From the NCBI GenBank assembly GCA_004554205.1, contig SFNH01000010.1, forward strand, positions 1 through 27,436: a DNA stretch of 27,436 bases. Direction: 5' to 3'. The notes beneath the pieces were generated by a model. The model saw only the letters and a list, made by a program, of their open reading frames with translations. It searched no databases and was not told where the DNA came from. Positions within the stretch are counted from its first letter, which is position 1. Each line of letters starts with the position of its first letter. Shown here piece by piece: positions 1 to 7,383 of this stretch. The position numbers and the translations under genes were made by a program. The stretch comes from Clostridium sp. Lineage in GTDB: Bacteria; Bacillota; Clostridia; Lachnospirales; Lachnospiraceae.

Positions 1-117
1 CGATGTGACATTCGACGGAGTGTGTGTGGCGTCTGACGGAACCTGGGGAGTATCGGGCGTATCGGAACTATCCTCCCAGAACACCCAGCTTCCGGTGAAC
101 GTCACTACCGTACCGTC
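1..117 (-). pseudogene. Open continuation of the secreted protein in a shifted frame, runs off left edge
   Basis: Directly after the TGA of the upstream gene, a +1 shift gives an uninterrupted frame to base 1. It reads DGTVVTFTGSWVFWED followed by a Pro/Thr/Ser/Asp-rich linker. The pattern (DGT..VTFTG.W.F, then a low-complexity linker) resembles repeat or linker segments of Gram-positive surface proteins. It has no start codon or ribosome site of its own, so it reads best as the downstream part of the same gene after a frameshift, real or a sequence error. The remainder lies outside the window. Confidence 0.4.
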
Positions 118-691
118 AGTCGCCGCCGTCCAGATTGTAGCTATAATTGTCATAGACATCAGCGAAATCTCTGCCTGCCTGCTCGGCAAGATCGGAGTAA
201 TTCCCGGTATCAGAGTTGGGCTCATAAATTTCATAAGCCTCCTGAAGGTCATTCCGCATCCAGATATAGCAGTGCTCTCCTTCGGCGATAAGGGTGCAGT
301 CCACACTTGCAATAGTGTCTCTCTGCCCAATCGTATAATGAACCTCTGAGTCGGCTCCGGGAGCAGGTTCCGCCATTTCTATCACGGCCGCCACCGGAGC
401 ACTGCTGCCGGAAGAATTGTTTACAGGATTTTGGCCGGCCAGATCAACCATGGCAGGCAGTGTGCCGGTAGATTGTCTCGTATCGCCGTTGTTGACAATC
501 AGTACCTTGTCGCCGGTCAGCGTGGCTCCCGGCCCACCCGTCTGAATGCGGTCGGTGAGCTGGATCACATCCCCACTGTTCTGTGCAGTCCGAAATACTG
601 GAAGCGCACCTCCCGCCCGGCTCATCACGATCGTCCCCGCCACCAGACTAAGCGCCAGCAGGACACTCAAAGCTCTGCGTGTTTTCCTCAT
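116..691 (-). CDS. Secreted protein of unknown function, apparently interrupted by a frameshift
   Basis: Encodes 191 residues starting with a clear signal peptide (basic MRKTRR, hydrophobic core to about residue 24). The mature part is acidic, with a Ser/Gly/Pro-rich stretch near 90-115 and a segment near 130-185 (CTLIAEGEHCYIWM, then an acidic helix-like part). That segment faintly resembles what precedes the catalytic domain in secreted M6/M30-type metalloproteases; this is inference from memory, and no HExxH motif is present. A good promoter lies upstream. The ribosome site is G-rich (GGGGGG, about 10 bases before ATG). The frame ends at TGA (116-118), but another minus-strand frame continues open to the window edge with secreted-protein-like composition, so the stop may be a frameshift. 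The gene is partial at the left edge if the two frames belong together. Confidence 0.6.
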   Translation of the reverse strand: MRKTRRALSVLLALSLVAGTIVMSRAGGALPVFRTAQNSGDVIQLTDRIQTGGPGATLTGDKVLIVNNGDTRQSTGTLPAMVDLAGQNPVNNSSGSSAPVAAVIEMAEPAPGADSEVHYTIGQRDTIASVDCTLIAEGEHCYIWMRNDLQEAYEIYEPNSDTGNYSDLAEQAGRDFADVYDNYSYNLDGGD

Positions 692-757
692 TTTTATCTT
701 TCCCCCCGTTGTATTTTATCAGACATATCCTTTTTTCGATATTATAGGTGAATTATA

Positions 758-786
758 ATTATAACAGGCAGCGCGCCGGAATTCAA
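758..786 (-). promoter_or_regulatory. Promoter of the secreted protein gene
   Basis: On the minus strand TTGAAT (781-786) and a perfect TATAAT (758-763) are separated by 17 bases. This sits about 70 bases upstream of the ATG at 691 and downstream of the fba terminator. Confidence 0.75.
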
Positions 787-837
787 CATTTTTTCCAGAT
801 AAATCCATGAAAAGCGGACACCTCCATGTATGAAAAG

Positions 838-867
838 AGAGGAAGACCTTTGCGTCCTCCTCTTTTT
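838..867. terminator. Terminator downstream of fba (possibly bidirectional)
   Basis: AGAGGAAGAC (838-847) and GTCCTCCTCT (854-863) form a 10-pair stem with one G-U pair and a six-base loop. T runs follow on both strands. It ends transcription of the aldolase gene before the next minus-strand promoter. Confidence 0.75.
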
Positions 868-900
868 CTGTCTCTGAAAAATTTATAACTGTTCTGTCCC

Positions 901-1755
901 TTACGCTCTCCCCGCGCAGTTGCAGACCTCGATCTTGTGCATGACGAGCTTCTTCACGGCCTCCCTGCCCGCCGCGCCGTACTTCTTCGGGTCGAAGGTC
1001 TCCGGCTTCTCGGCGAGATATGCCTTCATGCCCTTGCTGTACGCGTCGCGCAGCTCGGTCGCGAAATTAACCTTGCAGATGCCGAGTCCCGTCGCCTTCT
1101 TCACGTCCTCGTCCGGGATACCGGAAGCGCCGTGCAGGACGATCGGGATGGACACGCGTCTTCTCGTCTCCGCCAGGATATCGAATTTCAGCTCCGGAAC
1201 GCCCTTGTAAAAGCCGTGCGCGTTGCCGATGCCGACCGCAAGAGAATCCACGCCGGTCAGCTTCGCGAACTCCTCCGCCTCTGCCGGGTCGGTGTAGGAC
1301 TTCTCGCTCTCGCTCACGCTGTGGTTGTCCTCCTTGCCGCCGACCGTGCCAAGCTCCGCCTCAACCGGGATGCCCATCGCGTGCGCCATCCTTGCGACAG
1401 ATGCGGAGACCGCCGCATTGTCCTCGAATTTCTCCTTGGAGCCGTCGATCATGATCGAGGTGTAGCCCGCCTTTAACGCGCGCGCGGCCAGCTCAAAGCT
1501 GCTGCCGTGATCCAGATGAAGCGCCACCGGCACGCTCGCCCGCTCGGCCTCCTCCTTCACCATCGCCGCGAAGAGCTCCGGGGACGCGTAATTTAACGTG
1601 CCCGGCGTGGTCTGAATGATCACCGGGGCCTTTAGCTCCTCGGCCGCCTCCACGATCGCCTGCACCATCTCCATATTCTCGGCGTTGAACGCGCCTACCG
1701 CATAGCCCTCCTTCTGGGCCTTTAACAGCATTTCCTTCGTTGTAACGAGTGACAT
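901..1755 (-). CDS. fba: Class II fructose-bisphosphate aldolase
   Basis: A 284-residue zinc-dependent aldolase that cleaves fructose 1,6-bisphosphate to dihydroxyacetone phosphate and glyceraldehyde 3-phosphate in the cytoplasm (glycolysis and gluconeogenesis). Family landmarks are visible: HLDHG at 80-84 (metal ligand His and catalytic Asp82), EAELG around 133-136, NAHGFYKG with zinc-ligand His180, and LHGASG with His208. The length is typical of the family. The start is supported by GGAGGG a few bases upstream. It is monocistronic: own promoter with a perfect TTGACA, and a terminator after the stop. The same fold includes tagatose-bisphosphate aldolases (GatY/KbaY). No tagatose or galactitol genes are adjacent, so the glycolytic role is preferred, but sequence alone does not fully separate the two. 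Confidence 0.9.
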   Translation of the reverse strand: MSLVTTKEMLLKAQKEGYAVGAFNAENMEMVQAIVEAAEELKAPVIIQTTPGTLNYASPELFAAMVKEEAERASVPVALHLDHGSSFELAARALKAGYTSIMIDGSKEKFEDNAAVSASVARMAHAMGIPVEAELGTVGGKEDNHSVSESEKSYTDPAEAEEFAKLTGVDSLAVGIGNAHGFYKGVPELKFDILAETRRRVSIPIVLHGASGIPDEDVKKATGLGICKVNFATELRDAYSKGMKAYLAEKPETFDPKKYGAAGREAVKKLVMHKIEVCNCAGRA

Positions 1756-1787
1756 GATCTTTCCCTCCGTCCTGAATTATTACCCTT

Positions 1788-1817
1788 ATTATCCCCTTTT
1801 CGCCGCATTTTTGTCAA
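1788..1817 (-). promoter_or_regulatory. Promoter of fba
   Basis: Minus strand TTGACA (1812-1817) and GATAAT (1788-1793) with an 18-base spacer, about 35 bases upstream of the aldolase start. Confidence 0.75.
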
Positions 1818-1903
1818 TATAATTTTTTACCGCTCTTTTTTCACTTTTTAATTTCTTTCGTGTATTTTGACGAAAAAAGTCGTTTATTACCCCAGTGTTA
1901 TGG

Positions 1904-1932
1904 TTGACGTTGCCAACAAATCATGGTAAATT
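1904..1932 (+). promoter_or_regulatory. Promoter of the DUF2508-GH13-glgB operon
   Basis: TTGACG (1904-1909), a 17-base spacer, then TAAATT (1927-1932), about 70 bases before the first start codon. It is divergent from the fba promoter in the same 225-base intergenic region. Confidence 0.55.
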
Positions 1933-2001
1933 GTTCTTAGTTTCCAACACCTGCATAACTTTCCATTTCGGGCGGATACTATGCGCAAAGGAGATGAGGT
2001 T

Positions 2002-2244
2002 ATGAAAACAGGGCTTTTCTTTCACAAAGGCAGGCGCGCGAAGACGCCTTCTCTGGAAAATCTGGAGCTGAAGGCGGAGATCGACCGCGCGCGGACGAAG
2101 ATGGATTCGGTCCGCAACCAGTTTGAGCAGGTGGTGGACCCGACATTGATCGACTGCTACATCTACGAGCTGAACGCGGTACAGTTAAGGTATCAGTTCC
2201 TGCTCAGGCGCTTCAAGCTCTTAGAGGAGCTTGTGGGCGAGTAA
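2002..2244 (+). CDS. DUF2508 (YaaL-like) small protein
   Basis: An 80-residue charged, mostly helical cytoplasmic protein of unknown function. The C-terminal pattern PTLIDCYIYELNAVQLRYQF is typical of DUF2508 (Bacillus YaaL). An upstream in-frame ATG exists at 1981, but AAAGGAG (1987-1993) lies 8 bases before the ATG at 2002, so the shorter form is chosen. It is the first gene of a probable operon with a GH13 enzyme and glgB; the gap to the next gene is 35 bases. In bacilli the family usually sits near recR, so the glycogen setting is notable. Family assignment is by pattern recognition. Confidence 0.75.
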   Translation: MKTGLFFHKGRRAKTPSLENLELKAEIDRARTKMDSVRNQFEQVVDPTLIDCYIYELNAVQLRYQFLLRRFKLLEELVGE

Positions 2245-2279
2245 ACGAAAAATTTACATCAGGAGGAACTACAGGGCTT

Positions 2280-3614
2280 ATGAATACATGGTATGAAAAA
2301 GCGGTGTTCTACCATATGTACCCGCTTGGAATGACAGGCGCCCCAAAAAGCCACGCCGACCCGGCAGTGGTAAACCGGTTTGAGGAGCTTGAACGCTGGA
2401 TTCCCCACCTTGTATCACTGGGGGTAAACGCACTCTACATCGGGCCGCTTTTTGAGTCCTCCTCCCACGGCTATGACACCCGCGATTACAGGCTGGTGGA
2501 TTCCCGGCTGGGGGACAATGACAGCTTCCGCCGCTTTGTGGCGCTCTGCCACAAGGCGGGGATCCGGGTGGTGGTGGACGGCGTATTCAACCACACCGGG
2601 AGGGAGTTTTTCGCGTTCCGGGATATCATGCAGCGCCGGGAGAACTCGCGCTACTGCGGCTGGTACCGCAACTTAAACTTTGGGTGGAACAGTCCGTATA
2701 ATGACGGTTTCGGCTACGATGCGTGGCAGGGGCACTACGAGCTCCCCTGCCTGAACCATGATAATCCTGAGGTGAGGGAATACCTGTTTGATGTGATCCG
2801 CTTCTGGATAGAAGAATTTGACATCGACGGCATCCGTTTAGACTGCGCCAATGTGCTCGATTTCCGGTTTATGAAGGAGCTGCGGCAGCGGACCGGGCAG
2901 ATGAAGCCGGATTTCTGGCTGATGGGCGAGGTCATACACGGCGACTACTCACGCTGGGTAAATGATGAGACGCTCCACTCCGTCACCAATTACGAGCTAC
3001 ATAAGAGCCTGTACTCCGGCTTAAACGATCACAATTTTTTCGAGATCGCCCACAATGTGCGGCGTCTTGAGGCGATCGGGACGCGGCTCTACACCTTCCT
3101 CGACAATCACGACGAAAACCGGATTGCCAGCAAGCTAAATAAAAAAGAGCATCTCCCGCTCGCCTTCCTGCTCCTCTTTACCCTGCCCGGCATCCCATCC
3201 GTCTACTACGGCAGCGAGTGGGGCGTAAAGGGCGTTCGGAGCGCCGAGAGCGATGCTGCGCTGCGCCCGAGGCTCACAGTCGAGGATGGCGAGAAAATGC
3301 ACTGTGAGCTGACCGAGCTCATCGCGAAGCTCGGACACATTCACGCGGAAAACCTGGAATTTCACGGCGGACGCTATCAGGAGCTTCTGCTGACCAACCG
3401 CCAGTACGCGTTCTCGCGCCGCGCGGACGCCTCCGTCATCGTCACTGCCGCAAACAGCGATGACAACGCGTGCGCCCTGTCCGTGCCCGTACCGGCTCGC
3501 GGCTCGCGGGCGGAGAACCTGATGGACGGCGCCATCATTCCTGTAACGAACGGAAACTTAAATCTTACACTGCCGGGCAACAGCGGCGTTGTCTTAAAAA
3601 TCAGGGAGGATTAA
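2280..3614 (+). CDS. Intracellular GH13 alpha-amylase family glucanase
   Basis: A 444-residue glycoside hydrolase of family 13, acting on alpha-1,4 glucans or maltodextrins. It has no signal peptide, so it is cytoplasmic. The four conserved GH13 regions are present: DGVFNHT (100-106), GIRLDCAN with nucleophile Asp188, GEV with acid/base Glu217, and FLDNHDENR with Asp278. An (alpha/beta)8 barrel is followed by a short beta-rich C-terminal domain. There is no N-terminal CBM34-like domain. It sits 4 bases before glgB, which points to glycogen or maltodextrin trimming alongside branching. The best ribosome site, AGGAGG (2261-2266), is 13 bases from the ATG, longer than usual, and no better in-frame start is visible. 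Exact specificity (amylase, cyclomaltodextrinase, glucosidase) cannot be read from motifs. Confidence 0.88.
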   Translation: MNTWYEKAVFYHMYPLGMTGAPKSHADPAVVNRFEELERWIPHLVSLGVNALYIGPLFESSSHGYDTRDYRLVDSRLGDNDSFRRFVALCHKAGIRVVVDGVFNHTGREFFAFRDIMQRRENSRYCGWYRNLNFGWNSPYNDGFGYDAWQGHYELPCLNHDNPEVREYLFDVIRFWIEEFDIDGIRLDCANVLDFRFMKELRQRTGQMKPDFWLMGEVIHGDYSRWVNDETLHSVTNYELHKSLYSGLNDHNFFEIAHNVRRLEAIGTRLYTFLDNHDENRIASKLNKKEHLPLAFLLLFTLPGIPSVYYGSEWGVKGVRSAESDAALRPRLTVEDGEKMHCELTELIAKLGHIHAENLEFHGGRYQELLLTNRQYAFSRRADASVIVTAANSDDNACALSVPVPARGSRAENLMDGAIIPVTNGNLNLTLPGNSGVVLKIRED

Positions 3615-3618
3615 CATT

Positions 3619-5538
3619 ATGGCTGACAGCAGCACGAAAAAACAGGCCGGTTTAGGCATTATCACAGATAGCGACCGCTATCTGTTCGGCGAGGGAACCC
3701 ATTACGAGATTTACGAGAAGCTCGGGGCGCACCCCATGACCTACAAAGGGAAAAAGGGCGTATATTTCGCGGTCTGGGCGCCGCACGCCGCCGCGGTCAG
3801 TGTAGTCGGGGATTTTAACGGCTGGAACGTCGGCGCGGATCCGATGGAGACTCTGGAGACCTCAGGCATTTACGAGCGCTTCATTCCCGGACTGAAATGC
3901 GGGGAGCTCTACAAATTTGCCATCACAACCGCTTCAGGCAGGGTCATCTTAAAGGCGGATCCTTATGCGCGCTTCGCGGAATACCGTCCCGGCACGGCTT
4001 CCATCGTCTGCGATACGGACGGCTTTAAATGGAGCGACGACGCGTGGCTTGCAAAGCGCGAGGAGACGAACCCGCGCGAGGCTGCCATGAGCATCTACGA
4101 GGTGCACCTGGCCTCCTGGAAAAAGAAGAACCGCCCGGAAAAGGACGGCTGTTACACTTACAAAGAGGCGGCCGTGGAACTGGCGCAGTATGTAAAAGAG
4201 ATGGGGTACACCCATGTGGAGCTCATGGGCATCGCCGAACACCCGTTCGACGGCTCCTGGGGCTACCAGGTGACCGGATACTACGCCCCCACCTCCCGCT
4301 ACGGGACGCCGGACGAGTTCATGTACTTTGTGAACTACCTGCATAAAAAGGGCATCGGCGTGATCCTTGACTGGGTGCCGGCGCATTTCCCAAGGGACGG
4401 CCACGGTCTGGCTGATTTTGACGGACAGCCGCTCTATGAGTACGCGGATTCCCGCAAGGGCGAGCATCCCGACTGGGGCACCAAGGTATTTGATTACGGG
4501 AAGCATGAGGTTTCCAACTTCCTCATCGCCAACGCCCTCTACTGGGTGGAGAAATTCCATGTGGACGGCCTGCGCGTGGACGCGGTCGCGTCCATGCTGT
4601 ACCTCGATTACGGACGCAAGGACGGCCAGTGGGTCGCCAACAGGTACGGCGAAAATAAGAACCTGGAGGCGATCGAATTCTTCCGCCACTTAAACAGCAT
4701 CATGGCGCGCAGGGGGCGCGGGGCCATGGTCATTGCGGAGGAGTCCACCGCGTGGCCGCTCGTGACGCACGACCCGAAGGACGGCGGCCTCGGCTTCACC
4801 TTCAAGTGGAACATGGGCTGGATGCACGATTTCCTGGAATACATGAAGCTTGACCCGTACTTCCGCAAGTTCAACCACAACAAGATGACCTTCGGCCTGA
4901 CCTACTTTAACAGTGAGAATTTTATCCTGGTGCTGTCCCACGACGAGGTGGTGCATTTAAAGTGCTCGATGTTAAATAAAATGCCGGGATATTTCCCGGA
5001 CAAATTTGCGAACCTTAAGGTCGGCTACACCTACATGATCGGGCATCCGGGCAAGAAGCTTCTGTTTATGGGACAGGATTTCGGGCAGCTCCACGAGTGG
5101 GACGAAAAGGTGGCGCTGGACTGGTATCTGACCGGCGAGGAGCTTCACGGAAATCTCCAGAGCTATGTGAGAGATCTGCTCCACATCTACCGGAAATATC
5201 CGGCGCTTTACGAGTCGGACGATGACTGGGACGGGTTCCAGTGGATCAATGCCGACGACGGGGATCGCAGCATCTTCAGCTTCGTCCGCTATGCGAAGAA
5301 CCACAAAAAGAGCCTGCTGTTCGTGTGCAATTTCACGCCGATGGCGCGCCCGGATTACCGGGTCGGCGTGCCGAAACGGGGGAATTACACCATGATCCTC
5401 GACAATGAGCACGGCGCTTACGCCGCATCGGAGAGCGCGCCCGTCTTTAAGGCGGAGAAAAAGGAGTGCGACGGCCGCCGTTACTCCATCGCCCTGCCCC
5501 TTGCGCCTTACGGGGCCGCGATCCTGCGTTTCGCCTGA
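3619..5538 (+). CDS. glgB: 1,4-alpha-glucan branching enzyme
   Basis: A 639-residue branching enzyme that transfers alpha-1,4 chains to 6-positions during glycogen synthesis. An N-terminal CBM48-type module (about 45-125, with VVGDFNGWN at 62-70) precedes the GH13 barrel: DWVPAHFP (251-258), GLRVDAVASM with nucleophile Asp321, the AEEST motif (373-377) and LSHDEVVH near 440. The C-terminal all-beta domain ends at 639, a usual length for GlgB. GGAGGA (3605-3610) overlaps the stop of the preceding gene and lies 8 bases from the ATG, so the two genes are translationally close. glgC, glgA and glgP are not in the window. The 225 bases downstream carry repeats and no clear T-tailed terminator. Confidence 0.95.
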   Translation: MADSSTKKQAGLGIITDSDRYLFGEGTHYEIYEKLGAHPMTYKGKKGVYFAVWAPHAAAVSVVGDFNGWNVGADPMETLETSGIYERFIPGLKCGELYKFAITTASGRVILKADPYARFAEYRPGTASIVCDTDGFKWSDDAWLAKREETNPREAAMSIYEVHLASWKKKNRPEKDGCYTYKEAAVELAQYVKEMGYTHVELMGIAEHPFDGSWGYQVTGYYAPTSRYGTPDEFMYFVNYLHKKGIGVILDWVPAHFPRDGHGLADFDGQPLYEYADSRKGEHPDWGTKVFDYGKHEVSNFLIANALYWVEKFHVDGLRVDAVASMLYLDYGRKDGQWVANRYGENKNLEAIEFFRHLNSIMARRGRGAMVIAEESTAWPLVTHDPKDGGLGFTFKWNMGWMHDFLEYMKLDPYFRKFNHNKMTFGLTYFNSENFILVLSHDEVVHLKCSMLNKMPGYFPDKFANLKVGYTYMIGHPGKKLLFMGQDFGQLHEWDEKVALDWYLTGEELHGNLQSYVRDLLHIYRKYPALYESDDDWDGFQWINADDGDRSIFSFVRYAKNHKKSLLFVCNFTPMARPDYRVGVPKRGNYTMILDNEHGAYAASESAPVFKAEKKECDGRRYSIALPLAPYGAAILRFA

Positions 5539-5636
5539 CCGGCGACCGACCGGAGCGCGCTGTAAACCCTGCTGTGAGGGAGACCGGTGAATGCTTTTGC
5601 GAGCTTGCGAGAAAAAGCATTACATCCGGCGACCGA
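5539..5636. repeat. Intergenic repeat element with hairpin, flanked by an 11-base direct repeat
   Basis: CCGGCGACCGA occurs at 5539-5549 and again at 5626-5636. Between them are a dispersed-repeat unit (5558-5583, containing CTGTGAGGGAGA) and a hairpin with 9-base arms, AATGCTTTT (5590-5598) and AAAAGCATT (5613-5621). No ORF of substance was seen. The origin is unknown; it looks like a small non-coding repeat of the intergenic or miniature mobile type. Confidence 0.5.
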
Positions 5637-5677
5637 ACATAGAGCTGTTGGCTCGTTAAAAATTTATCAAAAAGTGA

Positions 5678-5706
5678 GTGACATTCCGGCATTTTTGTAG
5701 TAAAAT
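5678..5706 (+). promoter_or_regulatory. Promoter of the APH-type kinase gene
   Basis: GTGACA (5678-5683), a 17-base spacer, and TAAAAT (5701-5706), about 58 bases upstream of the start codon. Confidence 0.6.
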
Positions 5707-5763
5707 GAATTTATTGGATTTACTTGGATAGTCGGCAACAACAAAAAGGAAGGAGTATTTCGT

Positions 5764-6516
5764 ATGGCAAGAGAGTTAGTATCCAGCAACGCGACCAAGA
5801 GTGTTTACCGCGACGGCGACAAGGCGATCAAGGTGTTCTGCAAGGGCTTCCCGAAAGCGGAGGTATTAAATGAAGCGCTTATCAGCGCCAGGATCGAGGA
5901 GCTCGGCGGCATCAACATTCCCGCCACTCTGGCGGTCTCCGTCGAGGAGGACGGCTGCTGGTCCATCACCAAGGACTTTATCGAAGGCAAGACGCTCAAA
6001 CAGCTTATGGTAGAGAACCCGGATAAGATGGACGAGTATCTCGATCAGATGGCGGATCTGCAGCTTATGATCCATTCCAGGACCTGTCCGCTGTTAAACA
6101 AGCTGAAGGATAAGATGGCGCGCCAGATCTCCGAGATCGAGGAATTAAACGCCGCCAACCGCTACGACCTTCTCACAAGGCTTGACAGCACGCCGAAGCA
6201 TGTGAAGCTGTGCCACGGCGACTTCCAGCCGGACAATATCATCGTCAGACCGGACGGCGCCATGTTTGTGCTCGACTGGGTTCACGCGACCCAGGGCAAC
6301 GCGAGCGCCGACGTGGCAAGAACCTACCTGCTGTTCTGCCTGCACAGCCAGGAGGTTGCGGACAAGTACATGGATCTGTTCTGCAAAAAGACGGGTACGG
6401 ACAAGCGCTACGTTCAGCAGTGGCTGCCTCTCGTGGCCGCCGCGCAGCTTACCAAGAAGCGCCCGGAGGAAGCAGAGCTGCTTCACCAGTGGCTGAATGT
6501 CTGCGACTACACCTGA
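5764..6516 (+). CDS. APH/choline-kinase-fold phosphotransferase
   Basis: A 250-residue cytoplasmic kinase of the aminoglycoside phosphotransferase / choline kinase superfamily. The N-lobe shows an ATP-binding Lys (AIKVF, 21-25). The catalytic loop is LCHGDFQPDNII (149-160, Asp153 and Asn158), and VLDW (169-172) supplies the metal-binding Asp. The protein is shorter than typical aminoglycoside kinases and lacks other resistance context, so a metabolic substrate (sugar, amino alcohol or similar) is as likely as a drug. GGAAGGAG lies just before ATG. It is monocistronic and has its own promoter. Copies of one short intergenic repeat lie on both sides (5558-5583 and 6543-6570). The substrate cannot be named. 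Confidence 0.8.
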   Translation: MARELVSSNATKSVYRDGDKAIKVFCKGFPKAEVLNEALISARIEELGGINIPATLAVSVEEDGCWSITKDFIEGKTLKQLMVENPDKMDEYLDQMADLQLMIHSRTCPLLNKLKDKMARQISEIEELNAANRYDLLTRLDSTPKHVKLCHGDFQPDNIIVRPDGAMFVLDWVHATQGNASADVARTYLLFCLHSQEVADKYMDLFCKKTGTDKRYVQQWLPLVAAAQLTKKRPEEAELLHQWLNVCDYT

Positions 6517-6523
6517 TGTTTTA

Positions 6524-6534
6524 TAACAGTTCAG
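6524..6534 (+). repeat. Copy of the TAACAGTTCAG motif
   Basis: Exact 11-base motif 7 bases after the kinase stop codon. Identical copies are at 14191-14201 and 17994-18004, and a close variant is at 886-896; all are intergenic. Confidence 0.6.
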
Positions 6535-6542
6535 CAATACGC

Positions 6543-6570
6543 CGCTGTATAAACCCCGCTGTGAGGGAGA
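6543..6570 (+). repeat. Second copy of the dispersed intergenic repeat
   Basis: Matches 5558-5583 in the same orientation over 26-28 bases, with one two-base indel and one substitution. The shared core is CGCTGTA, then AACCC, then GCTGTGAGGGAGA. The sequences diverge just after this core. It lies 26 bases past the kinase stop codon. Confidence 0.65.
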
Positions 6571-6602
6571 GCGAACAAAAGCGAATACTTTGGCACTAAG
6601 TG

Positions 6603-6633
6603 AGGCCTTGCCGATTGCGGTGAGGCCTTTTTT
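6603..6633 (+). terminator. Terminator after the kinase gene
   Basis: AGGCCT (6603-6608) pairs with AGGCCT (6623-6628), extended by a wobble pair and GCC/GGT pairing around a six-base loop, and followed by six T (6628-6633). Confidence 0.7.
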
Positions 6634-6643
6634 GTTGTATACT
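6615..6643 (+). promoter_or_regulatory. Possible promoter of the two-component operon
   Basis: TATACT (6638-6643) is a good -10 box. The -35 candidate at 17-base spacing is weak (TTGCGG, 6615-6620) and lies inside the preceding terminator. The TATACTAAAGGT stretch recurs at the dacA promoter. A weak -35 would fit an activator-dependent promoter, but this is inference. Confidence 0.45.
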
Positions 6644-6678
6644 AAAGGTAAATCGATTGCGATTCAGAGGAGGAACGT

Positions 6679-7374
6679 ATGCAGACCATTTTAGTGTGTG
6701 ATGATGACAAAGAGATTGTGGACGCCATAGATATTTACCTCGCTGGAGAGGGCTTTCATGTCGTCAGGGCGTATGACGGCTACGAGGCGCTGGAAATCCT
6801 CGAAAAGCAGGAGGTCGATCTGATGATCATCGATGTGATGATGCCGGGACTCGACGGCATCCGCACCACGCTCAAGGTTCGCGAGACCAGCAGCATCCCG
6901 ATCATCATTCTCTCCGCCAAGTCGGAGGACACCGACAAGATCCTGGGCTTAAATATCGGCGCGGATGATTACCTCTCCAAGCCCTTCAATCCGCTGGAGC
7001 TGATGGCGCGCGTCAAATCCCAGCTCCGCCGCTACACGCAGCTCGGCAACGTAAGCCAGCCGGCAGGCGAGAAGGTCTATCGGTGCGGCGGTCTCGTGAT
7101 CAACGACGACACCAAGGAAGTCTGGGTGGACGACGAGCCCATCAAGCTGACCCCGATCGAGTACAATATCCTGCTGCTCCTGGTAAAAAATGCCGGAAAG
7201 GTATTCTCCATCGACGAAATTTACGAGCAGATCTGGAATGAGGAGGCGATCGGCGCGGACAATACCGTCGCCGTCCACATCCGGCACATCCGCGAAAAGA
7301 TCGAGATCAACCCGCGGGAGCCGCGCTACCTAAAGGTCGTGTGGGGCGTCGGATACAAGATTGAGAAACAATAG
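6679..7374 (+). CDS. OmpR/PhoB-family response regulator
   Basis: A 231-residue two-component transcription regulator. The receiver domain (1-120) has the acidic pocket DDD (8-10), phospho-acceptor Asp52 in MIIDVMMPG, switch Ser79 and Lys101 (SKPF). The winged-helix DNA-binding domain (about 130-231) includes LTPIEYNILLLLVKN and the recognition-helix part NTVAVHIRHIREKIE. AGAGGAGG precedes ATG by about 6 bases. It is followed after 9 bases by its cognate histidine kinase. Targets are unknown; autoregulation is common in the family but no operator was identified. Confidence 0.93.
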   Translation: MQTILVCDDDKEIVDAIDIYLAGEGFHVVRAYDGYEALEILEKQEVDLMIIDVMMPGLDGIRTTLKVRETSSIPIIILSAKSEDTDKILGLNIGADDYLSKPFNPLELMARVKSQLRRYTQLGNVSQPAGEKVYRCGGLVINDDTKEVWVDDEPIKLTPIEYNILLLLVKNAGKVFSIDEIYEQIWNEEAIGADNTVAVHIRHIREKIEINPREPRYLKVVWGVGYKIEKQ

Positions 7375-7383
7375 GAGACTTCC

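Noticed and set aside
112..125. Programmed +1 frameshift of the prfB type
   Set aside because: The UGAC context fits, but there is no slippery CUU codon and no clear upstream Shine-Dalgarno stimulator at the right distance. Mutation or sequence error is simpler.
901..1755. Tagatose-bisphosphate aldolase (GatY/KbaY) as the identity of the class II aldolase
   Set aside because: Motifs are shared by both groups, but no tagatose or galactitol genes are nearby and the gene is monocistronic with a strong promoter, as expected for a glycolytic enzyme. It cannot be fully excluded.
1981..2001. Upstream ATG at 1981 as the start of the DUF2508 gene
   Set aside because: The strong AAAGGAG lies inside those codons and is correctly spaced for the ATG at 2002.
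3949..4689. Long minus-strand open frame (246 codons) inside glgB
   Set aside because: Fully antisense to a gene with clear GH13 motifs; no ribosome site and no recognisable protein pattern. It is a shadow of GC-rich codon use, as are 12262-12735, 16930-17517 and 22951-23574 on the plus strand.
5764..6516. Aminoglycoside resistance gene
   Set aside because: Only the general kinase fold motifs are visible; there is no resistance context and the protein does not match a named APH class that I can recognise.
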